Origin: Desulfurococcaceae archaeon MEX13E-LK6-19
Lineage (GTDB): Archaea > Thermoproteota > Thermoprotei_A > Sulfolobales > Desulfurococcaceae
Direction of reading: 5' to 3'
Length of the DNA: 64,000 nucleotides
Assembly: GCA_029637525.1 (NCBI GenBank)
Contig: CP072660.1
Span: 831,612-895,611, forward strand
The notes below the pieces were generated by a model, which was given only the letters and a program-made list of their open reading frames with translations, ran no database searches and was not told where the DNA came from. Within the stretch, counting starts at the first letter, position 1, and each line of letters starts with the position of its first letter. Below, piece after piece: positions 1 through 9,983 of this stretch. A program made the translations under genes and the position numbers.

Positions 1-1250
1 ATGGTCTCGTCGGCCAAATAGAAGCGCGTGAGGCAGCTGGCATAGTTGTCAAGATGATTAGAGAAGGACGCATTGCTGGTAGGGGAATACTACTAGTTGG
101 TCCACCAGGTACTGGTAAAACAGCGTTGGCGGTCGCTATAGCGAGAGAACTAGGTGAAGACACTCCATTCATGGCTTTATCTGGCTCAGAGATCTATACA
201 TCAGAGTTATCTAAAACAGAAGTGTTGATGCAAGCTCTAAGGAAAGCTATTGGTGTGAGAATAAAGGAGAGAAGATTAGTCTATGAGGGAGTTGTCAAAG
301 AACTTAAAATTAGGAGAGTAAGACATCCATTTAACCCATATGTTCTTGTACCTAGGGAAGCCAGGATTACGTTGGCTACAAAAGATGATCAATTGACACT
401 CAATGTTGGAGAAGAAATCACTGTCCAACTACTCCAGCTCGGTGTAAAACGTGGAGACTACATATGGATTGATGCTGAGACAGGACGTGTTCACAGAGTA
501 GGGCGTGTTAAAGGCGTTGAAAAAGCAAAGTACTATGATGTTGAAGCAGTAAAGTATGTTGAAATGCCCAAAGGCCCTGTAAAGAAAGAAAAAGAGATAG
601 TCCACACGCTATCATTACATGATCTTGATGTGTATTATGCAGCACAGAGAGCAACAATAACTGCTCTTCTCGGTCTCGGTGTTGAGAAGGAGATACCCCC
701 TGATGTGAGAAAAGATGTTGATGCCCAAGTTAAGAAATGGTTGGAGGAGAAGAAGGCGGAGATTGTTCCAGGAGTGTTGTTTATAGATGATGCTCATATG
801 CTCGATATTGAAGCGTTTAGCTTCTTGTCACGTGCAATGGAGAGTGATTTGGCTCCAATAATAATACTTGCGACAAATAGAGGCATCGCAAAAATCCGTG
901 GAACAGACATAGAGTCGCCTCACGGGATGCCTCTCGACCTACTAGATAGACTACTAATTATCCCAACAAGACCATACAAGCCGGAGGAAATTAGAGAAAT
1001 AATAAAGATCAGGGCTGACGAAGAAGAAATCGTCCTAACAGATGAAGCACTCGAAGAACTCGTGAAGATAGGTACCGAAACAAGTTTGAGATACGCGGTA
1101 CAACTACTTGAACCAGCAAAAATTATTGCTTCAGAAGAAGGAAGAGATACAATTACAGCTGATGACGTGAGAAGGGCTAGGAGTTTATTCATAGATGTTA
1201 AGCAAAGTGTTGAGTATCTACGTAAGTTTGAAGAAAAATTCCTGAAGTGA
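1..1250 (+). CDS. TIP49/RuvBL-family AAA+ ATPase, 5'-truncated by the window edge
   Basis: The reading frame is open from base 3, upstream of the first ATG at 54. The residues before it (GLVGQIEAREAAGIVVK) are the conserved lead-in to Walker A in TIP49 proteins, so the true start lies outside the window. Counting from the ATG at 54, Walker A GPPGTGKT is at about 16-23, an inserted beta-rich domain typical of TIP49 spans about 75-215, Walker B LFIDDAH is near 240 and sensor LATNRG near 272. Eukaryotic homologues (RuvBL1/2) remodel chromatin and assist box C/D RNP assembly. The archaeal role is poorly known. Confidence 0.93.
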   Translation, partial: GLVGQIEAREAAGIVVKMIREGRIAGRGILLVGPPGTGKTALAVAIARELGEDTPFMALSGSEIYTSELSKTEVLMQALRKAIGVRIKERRLVYEGVVKELKIRRVRHPFNPYVLVPREARITLATKDDQLTLNVGEEITVQLLQLGVKRGDYIWIDAETGRVHRVGRVKGVEKAKYYDVEAVKYVEMPKGPVKKEKEIVHTLSLHDLDVYYAAQRATITALLGLGVEKEIPPDVRKDVDAQVKKWLEEKKAEIVPGVLFIDDAHMLDIEAFSFLSRAMESDLAPIIILATNRGIAKIRGTDIESPHGMPLDLLDRLLIIPTRPYKPEEIREIIKIRADEEEIVLTDEALEELVKIGTETSLRYAVQLLEPAKIIASEEGRDTITADDVRRARSLFIDVKQSVEYLRKFEEKFLK

Positions 1251-1257
1251 CAATGTT

Positions 1258-2397
1258 TTAAATTAAATCAATTAAACCCATTACTCCTATTATTGTTGAA
1301 AATATTGTAAGTACTAGAAGATAAATCATATTTATAAAGTAAACGTTTTCTCTATATTTCAACCACGATATTACGTAAAATAATGTTATCACGATTAATG
1401 GACCTGTAAATAGTACACCTATTATCGCAGAAGATGATATTATAAGGGATGTATAGAGAACTTCTTCTTCACGTACAAGGGTGGCGTGTTCTATAATGAA
1501 AGTTAAGAAAACCCCCAGTAACAACATGTAGTTAAAAATAGTGTCCATTCCTATGGTTTTTGTACAGCTTATTTCTTCGGTCATAATTCTTGAGGCTGTA
1601 TATATGCTTGTAAGCGTCAGGAAGACAACTGAACACAATCCTATACTGTATACTGTGAGGGTTAGTCTACCGAAAAAGAATATTGGCTTAAGCGAATCAG
1701 CTACAACGAATGTATGAACAGGATATAGATAAATAAATCCTATTGAAGCTACGGATATGCTTATAATCGCAGTAGTTAACGCGCCAGCATAGATGCTTTC
1801 ATAATTGCTTTCTTTATCAACCATTTGTATTATTATAGAATATGGTGCAGCTGACGCGCCCCAGAGGGCCAAGAGATCAAAATATTCTATTGGCTCAAAG
1901 ACTAGCGGCTTCTTAATCAATTCATTAGCGCTCAGTATAAACAAGACTACATACACGAGCAAGAATAGGGATGCAAACGATAGTATTCTGAGTATTTTGC
2001 TCGTTAGTGTTGTCTTCGACAATATAAGCCATACGATAGCTATGAATAATATTGCATAATGAATCCAGTATGAGCCATAAACTATTGATAATATTATTGA
2101 TATACCGATAAGGTTTGCATAAGCGGTAAACAACCCTGCTGAAGAGATAGTATAGCAAAAGACCAGTGACAATAGTCTATGTTTCTTTAGGAACATAAGG
2201 ATGTTTTCATTGGGCGTGTTTATTGCAAGGAGAATGACCTGTTGAAGATAAGTCAAAGGGAGTATCATTAACGCTGCTATTATGAACCCAGAGAAACCAT
2301 AAACCGCGCCAAGCTTCATAAACACTACTATGTTCGTTATTTCAAATCCAGTGAGTGCAGCTATGAATCCAGGTCCTAAGGTCTTTAGTAATCTCAA
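1258..2397 (-). CDS. Divergent Nramp-like multi-pass membrane protein
   Basis: A protein of 379 aa with about eleven hydrophobic segments. The N-terminus (LKTLGPGFIAALTGFE..N) lines up with helix 1 of Nramp divalent metal transporters, and GASAAPYS in the middle lines up with helix 6. The Nramp metal-binding motifs DPGN and MPHN are replaced by FEITN and APYS, so the substrate may not be Mn2+ or Fe2+. The gene converges on the TIP49 gene with only 7 bases between them. The family assignment rests on motif recognition by eye; a more remote APC-superfamily member is possible. Confidence 0.7.
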   Translation of the reverse strand: MRLLKTLGPGFIAALTGFEITNIVVFMKLGAVYGFSGFIIAALMILPLTYLQQVILLAINTPNENILMFLKKHRLLSLVFCYTISSAGLFTAYANLIGISIILSIVYGSYWIHYAILFIAIVWLILSKTTLTSKILRILSFASLFLLVYVVLFILSANELIKKPLVFEPIEYFDLLALWGASAAPYSIIIQMVDKESNYESIYAGALTTAIISISVASIGFIYLYPVHTFVVADSLKPIFFFGRLTLTVYSIGLCSVVFLTLTSIYTASRIMTEEISCTKTIGMDTIFNYMLLLGVFLTFIIEHATLVREEEVLYTSLIISSSAIIGVLFTGPLIVITLFYVISWLKYRENVYFINMIYLLVLTIFSTIIGVMGLIDLI

Positions 2398-2519
2398 TAG
2401 TCTACCCTGTCTTAGGACTCAATATTAAACATGGATTATAAATGAAAGGACGTGTCGCATTTTATGCAGAGTAAACTTAAGAAGATTCTGAACAAATGTT
2501 CATAAATGAATTCTATTAT

Positions 2520-2780
2520 TTAATTTTGATTCATATTATTTCTATGACTTAGTCTTTTCGTGAGCTTCTCTATTTCATAGAGAATTGTCTTTAAGTCTTT
2601 TTCATCAACGTTATTTAATACAATTACTATATTGTGTTGAAGACGGGGTGTTGAAGCTGCAACATTTTTCGTGGTCTTGTTTGTTAAGTCCTTTGATCCT
2701 ATTCTTAAGTGGTTGTACATTATTGGAATTAATGATAATCCTAAGTATACTGTTATTATTAGTAAACTCAGCATGTCCAA
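2520..2780 (-). CDS. Small single-span membrane protein, unknown
   Basis: A predicted 86-aa protein with one N-terminal hydrophobic segment (about residues 3-22) followed by a polar, helical tail rich in Lys and Asn. A GAGGAG stretch lies about 14 bases upstream of the ATG, and a TTTTTAAAG-like TATA element lies further upstream near 2836. A competing open frame on the plus strand (2585-2827) is less protein-like. I do not recognise the family. Confidence 0.45.
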   Translation of the reverse strand: MDMLSLLIITVYLGLSLIPIMYNHLRIGSKDLTNKTTKNVAASTPRLQHNIVIVLNNVDEKDLKTILYEIEKLTKRLSHRNNMNQN

Positions 2781-2941
2781 TACTATACTCCTCTCTGAAA
2801 TTATCTTCTGTAGTGATAATTGACTAATGGATTGTTTTTAAAGGGCTACTATATGTAATAGTAGGGTATTATCTATAGGGGCAAAATATTATGGTATTAC
2901 TCTGTTGTTACTTGTATTCCTAAATGTTTTACACCAAGAGT

Positions 2942-3265
2942 TTACTCGAGAATGATCCTTACTTCTCTTATATTAGACCAGCAGACCTTCTTTACGCCTC
3001 TTTGACCTGGTTTATAGCCTGTTTTTACGAGGCCAGCGTCTTCAAGTCTTTTTACTTGTGCACTTGCGTTGGCTTTGCTTTGTCCTATTTTTTCAGCGAT
3101 CTCGCCTATGTCAAGTTCTTTTTCGCGAACTAGTTTTAGTATTTCCAGCCTGGTTTTAGAGGCGAGGGCTGAAGCTATTCTTTCTATATAGTCAGCTCCT
3201 CTTACGAATAGTATTCCGTTTTCTTCATAGATTCCCTCTTTTTTCAAAGGCTGACTAGATTCCAT
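2942..3265 (-). CDS. ArsR-like winged-helix transcriptional regulator
   Basis: A protein of 107 aa with a compact winged helix-turn-helix: ALASKTRLEILKLV (helix 1-2), DIGEIAEKIGQSKANASAQVKRLEDAGLV (recognition helix region, about 51-80) and a wing built from GYKPGQRGVKKVCW. This is the ArsR/HTH_20 pattern. There is one Cys near the C-terminus and no clear metal-binding cluster, so metal sensing is not supported. It probably binds DNA as a dimer. It is transcribed alone, with 250 bases of non-coding DNA upstream that could hold its operator. Confidence 0.88.
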   Translation of the reverse strand: MESSQPLKKEGIYEENGILFVRGADYIERIASALASKTRLEILKLVREKELDIGEIAEKIGQSKANASAQVKRLEDAGLVKTGYKPGQRGVKKVCWSNIREVRIILE

Positions 3266-3526
3266 TAATACCGCCCCCTTTTCCTATTATTAGTATCTTC
3301 TTGTGCTACTAGATTGTTAGAAACTACTTATTAGTTTTACTCTACAATGAATTGTTTAAGCAGTAGAGCGAGATAATAAAGTTTTTAGAATAAAGTTTAT
3401 ATTGATGGGACAACTTCTTCTCCGTGTGACACTTATCAAAGAGTCTGGATGGAAATATAATATTGTCAAGTTAATAAGGATTTGAGAGAAAGAGGTGTTG
3501 CGTAAAAGACTGGTATAGTGATTATA

Positions 3527-4420
3527 ATGCCGAAGATCGGTGAGATCTATAGGAAGCTGACAGAGAGGGATTTCAAGGTACTTAACGCTATTGAGAAAGG
3601 TATGGCTAAATATGAGTATGTACCTCTTGAAGTGATCGAGAAGTATACTCGTATGCCGGAAAGTCACGTGGAGCTTTCTTTAACGAAACTTCATAGATTG
3701 AAGCTTGTGAAGAGACAATTCATGATGTACAAAGGATACCGTCTCACGTATTTGGGTCTCGATATGCTTGCGTTGAGAACACTTGTAAACAAGGGTGTGC
3801 TTGAAGCTATTGGTGACCGTATGGCTGTAGGTAAGGAGAGTGAAATCTATAGAGCACTTGCGCCAGGCAATAAAATGATTGTTGTGAAATTGCTTAGAAT
3901 CGGTCGACCCAGTTTTAGGGGTACGAGGAGATTAAGAGTATTTGCCGTTGACCCTCATCTAGACTGGTATAAGCAATCTAAAATTGCTGCTGAAAGAGAG
4001 TTCAAGGCATTAAGGGAACTATATTATGCTGGTGCAAATATACCGAAGCCCCTTGCATACAATAGACATGCTATAGTGCTTGATTATATTGAGGGAATTG
4101 AGCTTTATCGTAAACCTGCTCTTGAGAATCCTAGTGAAGTGCTTAGGGTGATACTTGAAACAATAAGGAAAGCTTACCTAGAGGTAGGCATTGTTCATGG
4201 TGACTTAAGTGAATATAATGTATTAATTGATGTAAGGACAGGGGATCCCGTCATTATAGACTGGCCTCAATATGTAGAGAAAGATAACCCGAGTAGTGAT
4301 TTTTTGTTGGAACGAGATGTAGAGTATATAGTCAGGTTTTTCAATAAAAATTACAAGATAAGCATAGACACAAAAAGGGCTTTAGCCTATGTCAGAGGAG
4401 AACGTGAAGAGCCCTGGTGA
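3527..4420 (+). CDS. rio2: RIO2-type atypical serine kinase
   Basis: The N-terminal 90 residues form the winged helix that is diagnostic of RIO2, followed by the kinase: KESEIYRAL flexible-loop region, catalytic Lys in IVVKLLRIG near 118, catalytic loop VHGDLSEYNVLI near 223 with Asp and Asn, and the metal-binding Asp of IIDWPQ near 243. RIO2 is known for a role in maturation of the small ribosomal subunit. I prefer the ATG at 3527, because MPKIGEIYRKLTE matches the usual N-terminus; a GTG at 3518 is the alternative. The 3' end overlaps the next gene by 32 bases. Confidence 0.94.
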   Translation: MPKIGEIYRKLTERDFKVLNAIEKGMAKYEYVPLEVIEKYTRMPESHVELSLTKLHRLKLVKRQFMMYKGYRLTYLGLDMLALRTLVNKGVLEAIGDRMAVGKESEIYRALAPGNKMIVVKLLRIGRPSFRGTRRLRVFAVDPHLDWYKQSKIAAEREFKALRELYYAGANIPKPLAYNRHAIVLDYIEGIELYRKPALENPSEVLRVILETIRKAYLEVGIVHGDLSEYNVLIDVRTGDPVIIDWPQYVEKDNPSSDFLLERDVEYIVRFFNKNYKISIDTKRALAYVRGEREEPW

Positions 4421-6449
4421 ATCCGGGGCTACTAGTGATGTAATCATAGGGGTAGATATTCTTCCAGGTCATAGCCCGTCTTCTAGTAAACAGCCCCATT
4501 ACGCAATGGCTGTTCTAAAAGATGGTAAAATTATTGATAAGTATGAAGATATTTCCTTGTCGAGACTCTTACGCCTCATATGGGAATACAAGCCGAGTAT
4601 TATAGCCATAGACAACGTCTATGAACTTGCTCCCTCCGAGCATAAACTGGCTAAACTCTTTGTCTTGTTACCTCCCGGTACAAGTATTGTCCAGGTAACG
4701 GGTTGGGGGCCTGATGCACTCAATATAAAGAGTATGGCAAAGAGCATAGGGATAAATGTTGATGGGAAGTTATCTCCTCTAAAAACAGCTATTCTCTCGG
4801 CGTTAATAGCGTGGAAAGGATATGGATATAAAGTAAAACTTCTCGAGGAAAAGACTAAGATCATAGTTGTTCGGGGAAGAAGCGTAAGCCATGGTGGTAT
4901 GAGCTATAATAGGTATGTCAGGAGTATTCGCTCAGGCATACTTGCTGTAGCCAAGGAGATTAAGAAAATACTTGACAGAAATGGTTTCGACTACGATCTA
5001 TTATTTAAGAAAGCCAAGGGAGGCCTTGAGAGAGCAGTATTCATAGTGTATGCACCCCGTGAGAAACTCTATGGTTTAATCAAGCCAATCAACACGAAGA
5101 GCGTCAGGGTGATTATAAAACCTGTTTATAAAAACAAAGTAGTTGTTGGAGAGGATCTTAGAAAAAGCGGGAAACCAGTCATCGTAGGAATAGATCCTGG
5201 TGTAAGTACTGGTATAGCAGTAATAGATCTTAACGGCGTACCACTCTTCCTCTATAGTTCAAAGAATATCGATAGAAACGACATAATAAACATGATCTCG
5301 TCTATAGGATACCCTGTTATTATTGCAACAGACGTGGCGGAGGCTCCTGATGCAGTAAAGAAGCTCGCTGCTACAGTAAAAGCACAATTATTTGTTCCAC
5401 CTCGTAACTTGTCTACTGTTGAGAAAATAGAGATCGTTAGTATGCTTACAAAGAAGTATCCATGGCTTGACGTAGAGGATAGTCATGAGAGAGATGCTTT
5501 GGCTGCTGCTTATAAGGCTTATCAGAGTCTTGAGGATAAATTCCGTCAGATCGAAAAGAACCTGAGAAAATACGGTATAAGTCTCGATGAAGATAGGATC
5601 AAGGTTGCAATCATAAAGGGAAAGACTCTTGCTGAAGCCATTGAGGAAGAATTAGAGAGAATTATGGAACAAGACATAGGTTTTACACAAGATACTACAG
5701 TACCTATAGATGACAAGAAGAGTACTACAGCTGAAAAGAAACATGATACAAGTAAAAGAATAGACTCAAGGATAAAAGCCCTCGAGGCTGAAAAGAAGAG
5801 GCTTAGTCAACAAATCAGGGATTTAAGTCAGAGACTAGAGGCACTAGAAATAGAACTGAGAACATTAAAATCAGTTAAAGAAGCAGACCAAGAGACGTTG
5901 AGAGAAATTGAGAAACTCCGTCTTGAAAACAAATCGCTGAAGGATGAAGTAACTAAGTTAAAGAATACTATTGAGCAACTCGTAAACGAGAACAAAACAC
6001 TTAAACAGCTACTTCGAATTGTTGCCTACGAAAACTATATACCTGTTCCAGTTGTTAAAAGCCCGACACTAAGTAATGTGATTAAATCTGTAGAGAATAA
6101 TGTGGGCTTATTGAAGGCAATATATGTTAGCGATATAGGAAGGCTTTGTTGCGAGGTGCTTAAATACCTAGAAGAAAACCGTGTTGCGCTTATTGTGGGA
6201 CAAGATGTGGACAACGAACTATTGGATGATAGAATACCTGTGGTGTCTTTGAAGAAGTTCAAACATTATATCGTTGACGACATAATATTCGTTGAACCAA
6301 GCATTATAGGTGTTGTAGATGAGCTCTGGAATATTATTGAAGAAAAGAAGAAGGAAGACGAGTATGAGAGAATCTTGAAGCTTATCGAGGAATATCAGGA
6401 GATGAGAAAAAAGAAGCTTGGTTTAAAGGGAGAGCTCTCACGACTTTAG
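4389..6449 (+). CDS. DUF460/COG2433 protein with RNase H-like folds and a coiled coil
   Basis: A protein of 686 aa. Two RNase H-like segments are visible: IIGVDILPG near residue 20 with IIAIDN near 72, and GIDPGVSTGIAVID near 265 with a closing DSHERDALAAA near 365 that resembles RuvC/YqgF. A long heptad-rich coiled coil follows (about 455-545), then a mixed C-terminal domain. Archaeal DUF460 proteins have no proven function, though a nuclease role is plausible. The gene starts inside rio2 in another frame, so the two are probably co-transcribed. Its stop codon overlaps the opposite-strand metK stop. Confidence 0.88.
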   Translation: MSEENVKSPGESGATSDVIIGVDILPGHSPSSSKQPHYAMAVLKDGKIIDKYEDISLSRLLRLIWEYKPSIIAIDNVYELAPSEHKLAKLFVLLPPGTSIVQVTGWGPDALNIKSMAKSIGINVDGKLSPLKTAILSALIAWKGYGYKVKLLEEKTKIIVVRGRSVSHGGMSYNRYVRSIRSGILAVAKEIKKILDRNGFDYDLLFKKAKGGLERAVFIVYAPREKLYGLIKPINTKSVRVIIKPVYKNKVVVGEDLRKSGKPVIVGIDPGVSTGIAVIDLNGVPLFLYSSKNIDRNDIINMISSIGYPVIIATDVAEAPDAVKKLAATVKAQLFVPPRNLSTVEKIEIVSMLTKKYPWLDVEDSHERDALAAAYKAYQSLEDKFRQIEKNLRKYGISLDEDRIKVAIIKGKTLAEAIEEELERIMEQDIGFTQDTTVPIDDKKSTTAEKKHDTSKRIDSRIKALEAEKKRLSQQIRDLSQRLEALEIELRTLKSVKEADQETLREIEKLRLENKSLKDEVTKLKNTIEQLVNENKTLKQLLRIVAYENYIPVPVVKSPTLSNVIKSVENNVGLLKAIYVSDIGRLCCEVLKYLEENRVALIVGQDVDNELLDDRIPVVSLKKFKHYIVDDIIFVEPSIIGVVDELWNIIEEKKKEDEYERILKLIEEYQEMRKKKLGLKGELSRL

Positions 6450-7672
6450 TACAGTAATGCTTCTCCCCTCAGGATCAAGTCTGTTAACCTAGTTATGCGG
6501 GCTAATTCGTCGTCAACAATTCCTCTTATATCGCTTATGATATGTGCTGGTAACTCGTTTCCTTCTGGAACAACTTTTACGTCTGCAATAAGTGGCTGGT
6601 CAATAGGTTTACCTATCTGGCTTAACAGTTTTACATACACTTCACGTACTCCCTTGACTTCGCGGTATATTCTGTTAGCGATAATTGATGCGGCTACATT
6701 GTAGATTTTACCGACATGGTTTACAGGATTCTTTCCAGCTGTTGCCTCTAGACTCATTGGTCTCATAGGAGTTATCAAACCATTGGCTCTATTGCCTCTA
6801 CCTGTAGCCCCGTCGTCACCGTGTTCAGCAGATGTACCAGTAACAGTTAAATACACAACACCCTTCTCGATCATATCAGCGGTATTTACATGGACATGGA
6901 CATCATGATTTGGTGCTAGTTTAGAAGCAAGGTCGAGAACAGCGTTCTTTATTTCTTCTTTAACATTCACGTACTCATCAATATCGTGTACTTGGCTAGA
7001 AACTATGGCAGCCGCGATCGTCAAATCGATTTTCGATCTATTTCTTAGTCCCATGACTTTGATGTCTTCGCCTACTGCTGGAACTTTGCTCTTAAACTCT
7101 TTTGAGTTCAGTAGTCTCTCTGTTTCAAATACAAGTTTTTCAAGTGTTGATAGGGGTGCGAAACCTACTCCAATACTGGTATCGTTGGCTAGAGGTGCTT
7201 TGCCTTTTGCTTTGAATACTTCTACTAAGTCTGCTGAACCCTTACCTATTCTATAATCAACGATAACATGGATATCGGGGTCAAGGAACCTGAAGTTGTT
7301 GCGTATCCAATCCTTTACAGCTTTGACAACGAGTTTACCCACGGGAACAGGCTCTATACGCCCATTGACTATGACATCCGTTGTCGCCCTACCGGAGACA
7401 AGGATAAAGATCGGGTGAAGTACTTCACCTCCCCCAAACCGAGGTTTCGCCTGTCCTCCAACAAGTAGTACTTTGTCAAGGTTGTGGTGAAGAATGGTGC
7501 CGAAGTTCTTAATGTAGTATTCACAAAGAGCTCTGCTAGCAGCCTCTGCAGCCGAGTCAGCAATGTAATCAGGGTGTCCGAGCCCTTTTCTCTCTACAAG
7601 CTCTACATCAACTTCATCCATTGGCGTGAACTTTATTGGTTCAACGACTATGTTTCTCTCAATACCGCTCAT
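6446..7672 (-). CDS. mat: Archaeal-type S-adenosylmethionine synthetase
   Basis: Makes S-adenosylmethionine from ATP and methionine. The 408-aa protein shows archaeal MAT signatures: ERKGLGHPD near the N-terminus, [12 protein letters not shown] near 75, and [20 protein letters not shown] near 280 in the nucleotide-binding region. The start is set at the ATG preceded by AGGTG six bases away; an in-frame GTG three codons upstream lies inside that ribosome binding site. The stop codons of this gene and the convergent DUF460 gene overlap by four bases. Confidence 0.95.
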   Translation of the reverse strand: MSGIERNIVVEPIKFTPMDEVDVELVERKGLGHPDYIADSAAEAASRALCEYYIKNFGTILHHNLDKVLLVGGQAKPRFGGGEVLHPIFILVSGRATTDVIVNGRIEPVPVGKLVVKAVKDWIRNNFRFLDPDIHVIVDYRIGKGSADLVEVFKAKGKAPLANDTSIGVGFAPLSTLEKLVFETERLLNSKEFKSKVPAVGEDIKVMGLRNRSKIDLTIAAAIVSSQVHDIDEYVNVKEEIKNAVLDLASKLAPNHDVHVHVNTADMIEKGVVYLTVTGTSAEHGDDGATGRGNRANGLITPMRPMSLEATAGKNPVNHVGKIYNVAASIIANRIYREVKGVREVYVKLLSQIGKPIDQPLIADVKVVPEGNELPAHIISDIRGIVDDELARITRLTDLILRGEALLY

Positions 7673-7795
7673 AGTATTCACCTGGCTTTGTTGTTTAGTA
7701 TCTCTAATTAAAAGTGGAATCTTTAAATATTAATGCCTGTGGTAGTGAGTGTTAATAGCTGAGTAAAAGAGTTAACTCGTGTATATTAAATAAAA

Positions 7796-9790
7796 CTATG
7801 TATTCTCTTGGGATTCAAGGACTGCTTCACCTTTGTAGAAGCCTAGGATTCTCGATGGGCCGGGTATCCTCTCGAGAACATCATTATCATTTACAAACAA
7901 TTCCTCGCCAAGAATTTTCTTGAACCTAGATATAATGTCTTTCGATAATGTAGCAGGTTTTTGGTCGCCAGGTATTAGAATCGTGTAGACTAGACTCCTC
8001 TTTTTGACAAGCTCTGGGGGGCCAACAATTACTCTTTGGTAGAAACCATATATCTCGTCGTGTACGGGCTCTATCCCGATTGCGAGTTTAAGTTCAACAT
8101 TCTTGACGTAGTTCTTCTTCCCGTATATCATAAATGCTCCTTTACCCAAGTATTCTCCTGAAGGAGGAGTCTTTGATACTTGCTCGCCTTTTACCCAGAA
8201 TACATCGATAGCGGCGAACCCTGCTTTCCAGGCTTTTGAGTAGCAGGCAGCGATCACTGCTGCTTCACGTATACTTTGTTCACTGGGTTGCATCCCCCTC
8301 GTCTTGAGTATGGTGGCAGGTGCACCATGGATATCGGCGTGCAGGAAAATATCGTTTGGTTCGAGATATTTTCTTACCAATGACTCGTTTTGGCTTGCAT
8401 CCCTACCGGCAACTACTAAGTAGCCTTCACTAGTTATAAGCCAGTGATATCGTTCATACCACATCCTTGGTTTGATTAAGAATCTAGCCTCCTTAGCTCT
8501 AGCCACTCTTTCTGCCTCTATTTCTCTACGTTTTTTCTCAAGCTCTTCAAGTACCTCCAAGGCCTTCTTATACTTGTGTTTAAGTTCGCCAATTCGTTTA
8601 TACAGTTCTTTAATAGTTGTCCACACATCCTTCCTTATGTCAAGACAAATAATCTCCTCGTCAACATTAATACAGACCAGACCTTGCTTCTTATTGTAGC
8701 TTTTAACATTGTTGCACTCAGTTACTTTCTCCCAGCCAAGGCTATTCCTGATCTTATTAACACAGTTCAGTATCTCTTGAACCTCATAGGCCTTCATAGA
8801 TAATAGCAAGGCTTTTTTCTCGAGATCTTTGATCTTCTCTTCGTATTCAATGACAAGTTTTTTCTGTGCTTCAATAGTCTTATTGAGTTTCTTCATCTCT
8901 TCTTCAAGAATCTTCTTTCTTCTATTCTCCTCCTCAATCTTCTCAATATAAGTAAAATAGGCATCTACAGCATCATTAAACGTATTTGTCTCTATGACGT
9001 CGAGTCCATGGATTTCTTTATAGACACTAGGATAATATGGCGTGAATGATACGGGTATATCCATGTTGCTGTTTCTTACAAGAAAACCTTTACCCCCACT
9101 TGATTCATTAATTAGATTCTTTAGTTCGTCAAATATTCTTAATAAATCGTTTTCGCTGATGGCCTTAGGGTCAATTGTTTTTAATTCATAAAGACCTGCT
9201 CTATACAATACCTCTTCAGCTACTTCACCTGGAAGCATTAGCCCTCTAGCAACACCCCTCACTAAATCCCTTCCCATTCTGATTCTGTTCACTATAGTTT
9301 TCTCGTCTATTTCTAGTAGATCTAGTGAAGATGGAGGAAGCTTGTATTCAATTCTTGGCTTTATGCTTCTATCCTTCATTTCAATGAACTGGCTTGCATA
9401 AATTATCACGTTCTTATCATTTGTGAGTACTAGTGTGCCTCGAGGTAGAAGCTCTACGTATAGATTGTATGTTGTTTTGTGTGCAGATATAGTTAATTTT
9501 ATGATTCTCTCGAAACCTATGTTATTGCAATCAATAATTATGCCTCCTCTAGTATGTTTTCTTAGTACAGCTGTTAGTTTATCAATAGATTTAGCTGAAG
9601 GCTCTACGCTGGAAAAGTGTATTCTTCTGCCTGGCTCTATTTTCAATAATAATCTTGATTTTCCATGTATTTTCATGTACCAATAGTTCGTAGCCTTATA
9701 AATATTTGAAATCCTTGCACCAACAACAGCATTTTTGTTCTCTCTAACCCATGCCAGTATATCCAAAATATTCATTGATTTTTTGAGCAT
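7796..9790 (-). CDS. rqcH: NFACT/RqcH-family protein
   Basis: A protein of 664 aa in the NFACT layout: N-terminal NFACT-N domain, long charged coiled coil (about 275-330 and again 400-430), then the NFACT-R (DUF814) domain with ITSEGYLVVAGRDASQNE near 470 and HADIHGAPATILK near 500. Bacterial RqcH and eukaryotic Rqc2/NEMF bind obstructed 50S/60S subunits and extend stalled nascent chains with Ala-tRNA. The archaeal protein is presumed to work in the same rescue pathway. The gene stands alone, with about 190 bases of AT-rich DNA before the next gene. Confidence 0.92.
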   Translation of the reverse strand: MLKKSMNILDILAWVRENKNAVVGARISNIYKATNYWYMKIHGKSRLLLKIEPGRRIHFSSVEPSAKSIDKLTAVLRKHTRGGIIIDCNNIGFERIIKLTISAHKTTYNLYVELLPRGTLVLTNDKNVIIYASQFIEMKDRSIKPRIEYKLPPSSLDLLEIDEKTIVNRIRMGRDLVRGVARGLMLPGEVAEEVLYRAGLYELKTIDPKAISENDLLRIFDELKNLINESSGGKGFLVRNSNMDIPVSFTPYYPSVYKEIHGLDVIETNTFNDAVDAYFTYIEKIEEENRRKKILEEEMKKLNKTIEAQKKLVIEYEEKIKDLEKKALLLSMKAYEVQEILNCVNKIRNSLGWEKVTECNNVKSYNKKQGLVCINVDEEIICLDIRKDVWTTIKELYKRIGELKHKYKKALEVLEELEKKRREIEAERVARAKEARFLIKPRMWYERYHWLITSEGYLVVAGRDASQNESLVRKYLEPNDIFLHADIHGAPATILKTRGMQPSEQSIREAAVIAACYSKAWKAGFAAIDVFWVKGEQVSKTPPSGEYLGKGAFMIYGKKNYVKNVELKLAIGIEPVHDEIYGFYQRVIVGPPELVKKRSLVYTILIPGDQKPATLSKDIISRFKKILGEELFVNDNDVLERIPGPSRILGFYKGEAVLESQENT

Positions 9791-9983
9791 GGTATCATCA
9801 TCTCAGTAAAGTAAATTGTAATGCATCACTTATGAATTACTGATACTGATACAGGTTCTTATTGAGATTATTTTTATAACATGTTTTTATGATTATCATT
9901 AAACTATTATATGATCAATGATAAAAATATTATTATTCTAGGAAAAATATAATATAACAGATGCCAACTAATAGGTGGATTAA

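Noticed and set aside
2585-2827. Plus-strand frame opposite the small membrane protein gene
   Set aside because: Its composition is less natural and it lacks a ribosome binding site; the minus-strand frame is preferred.
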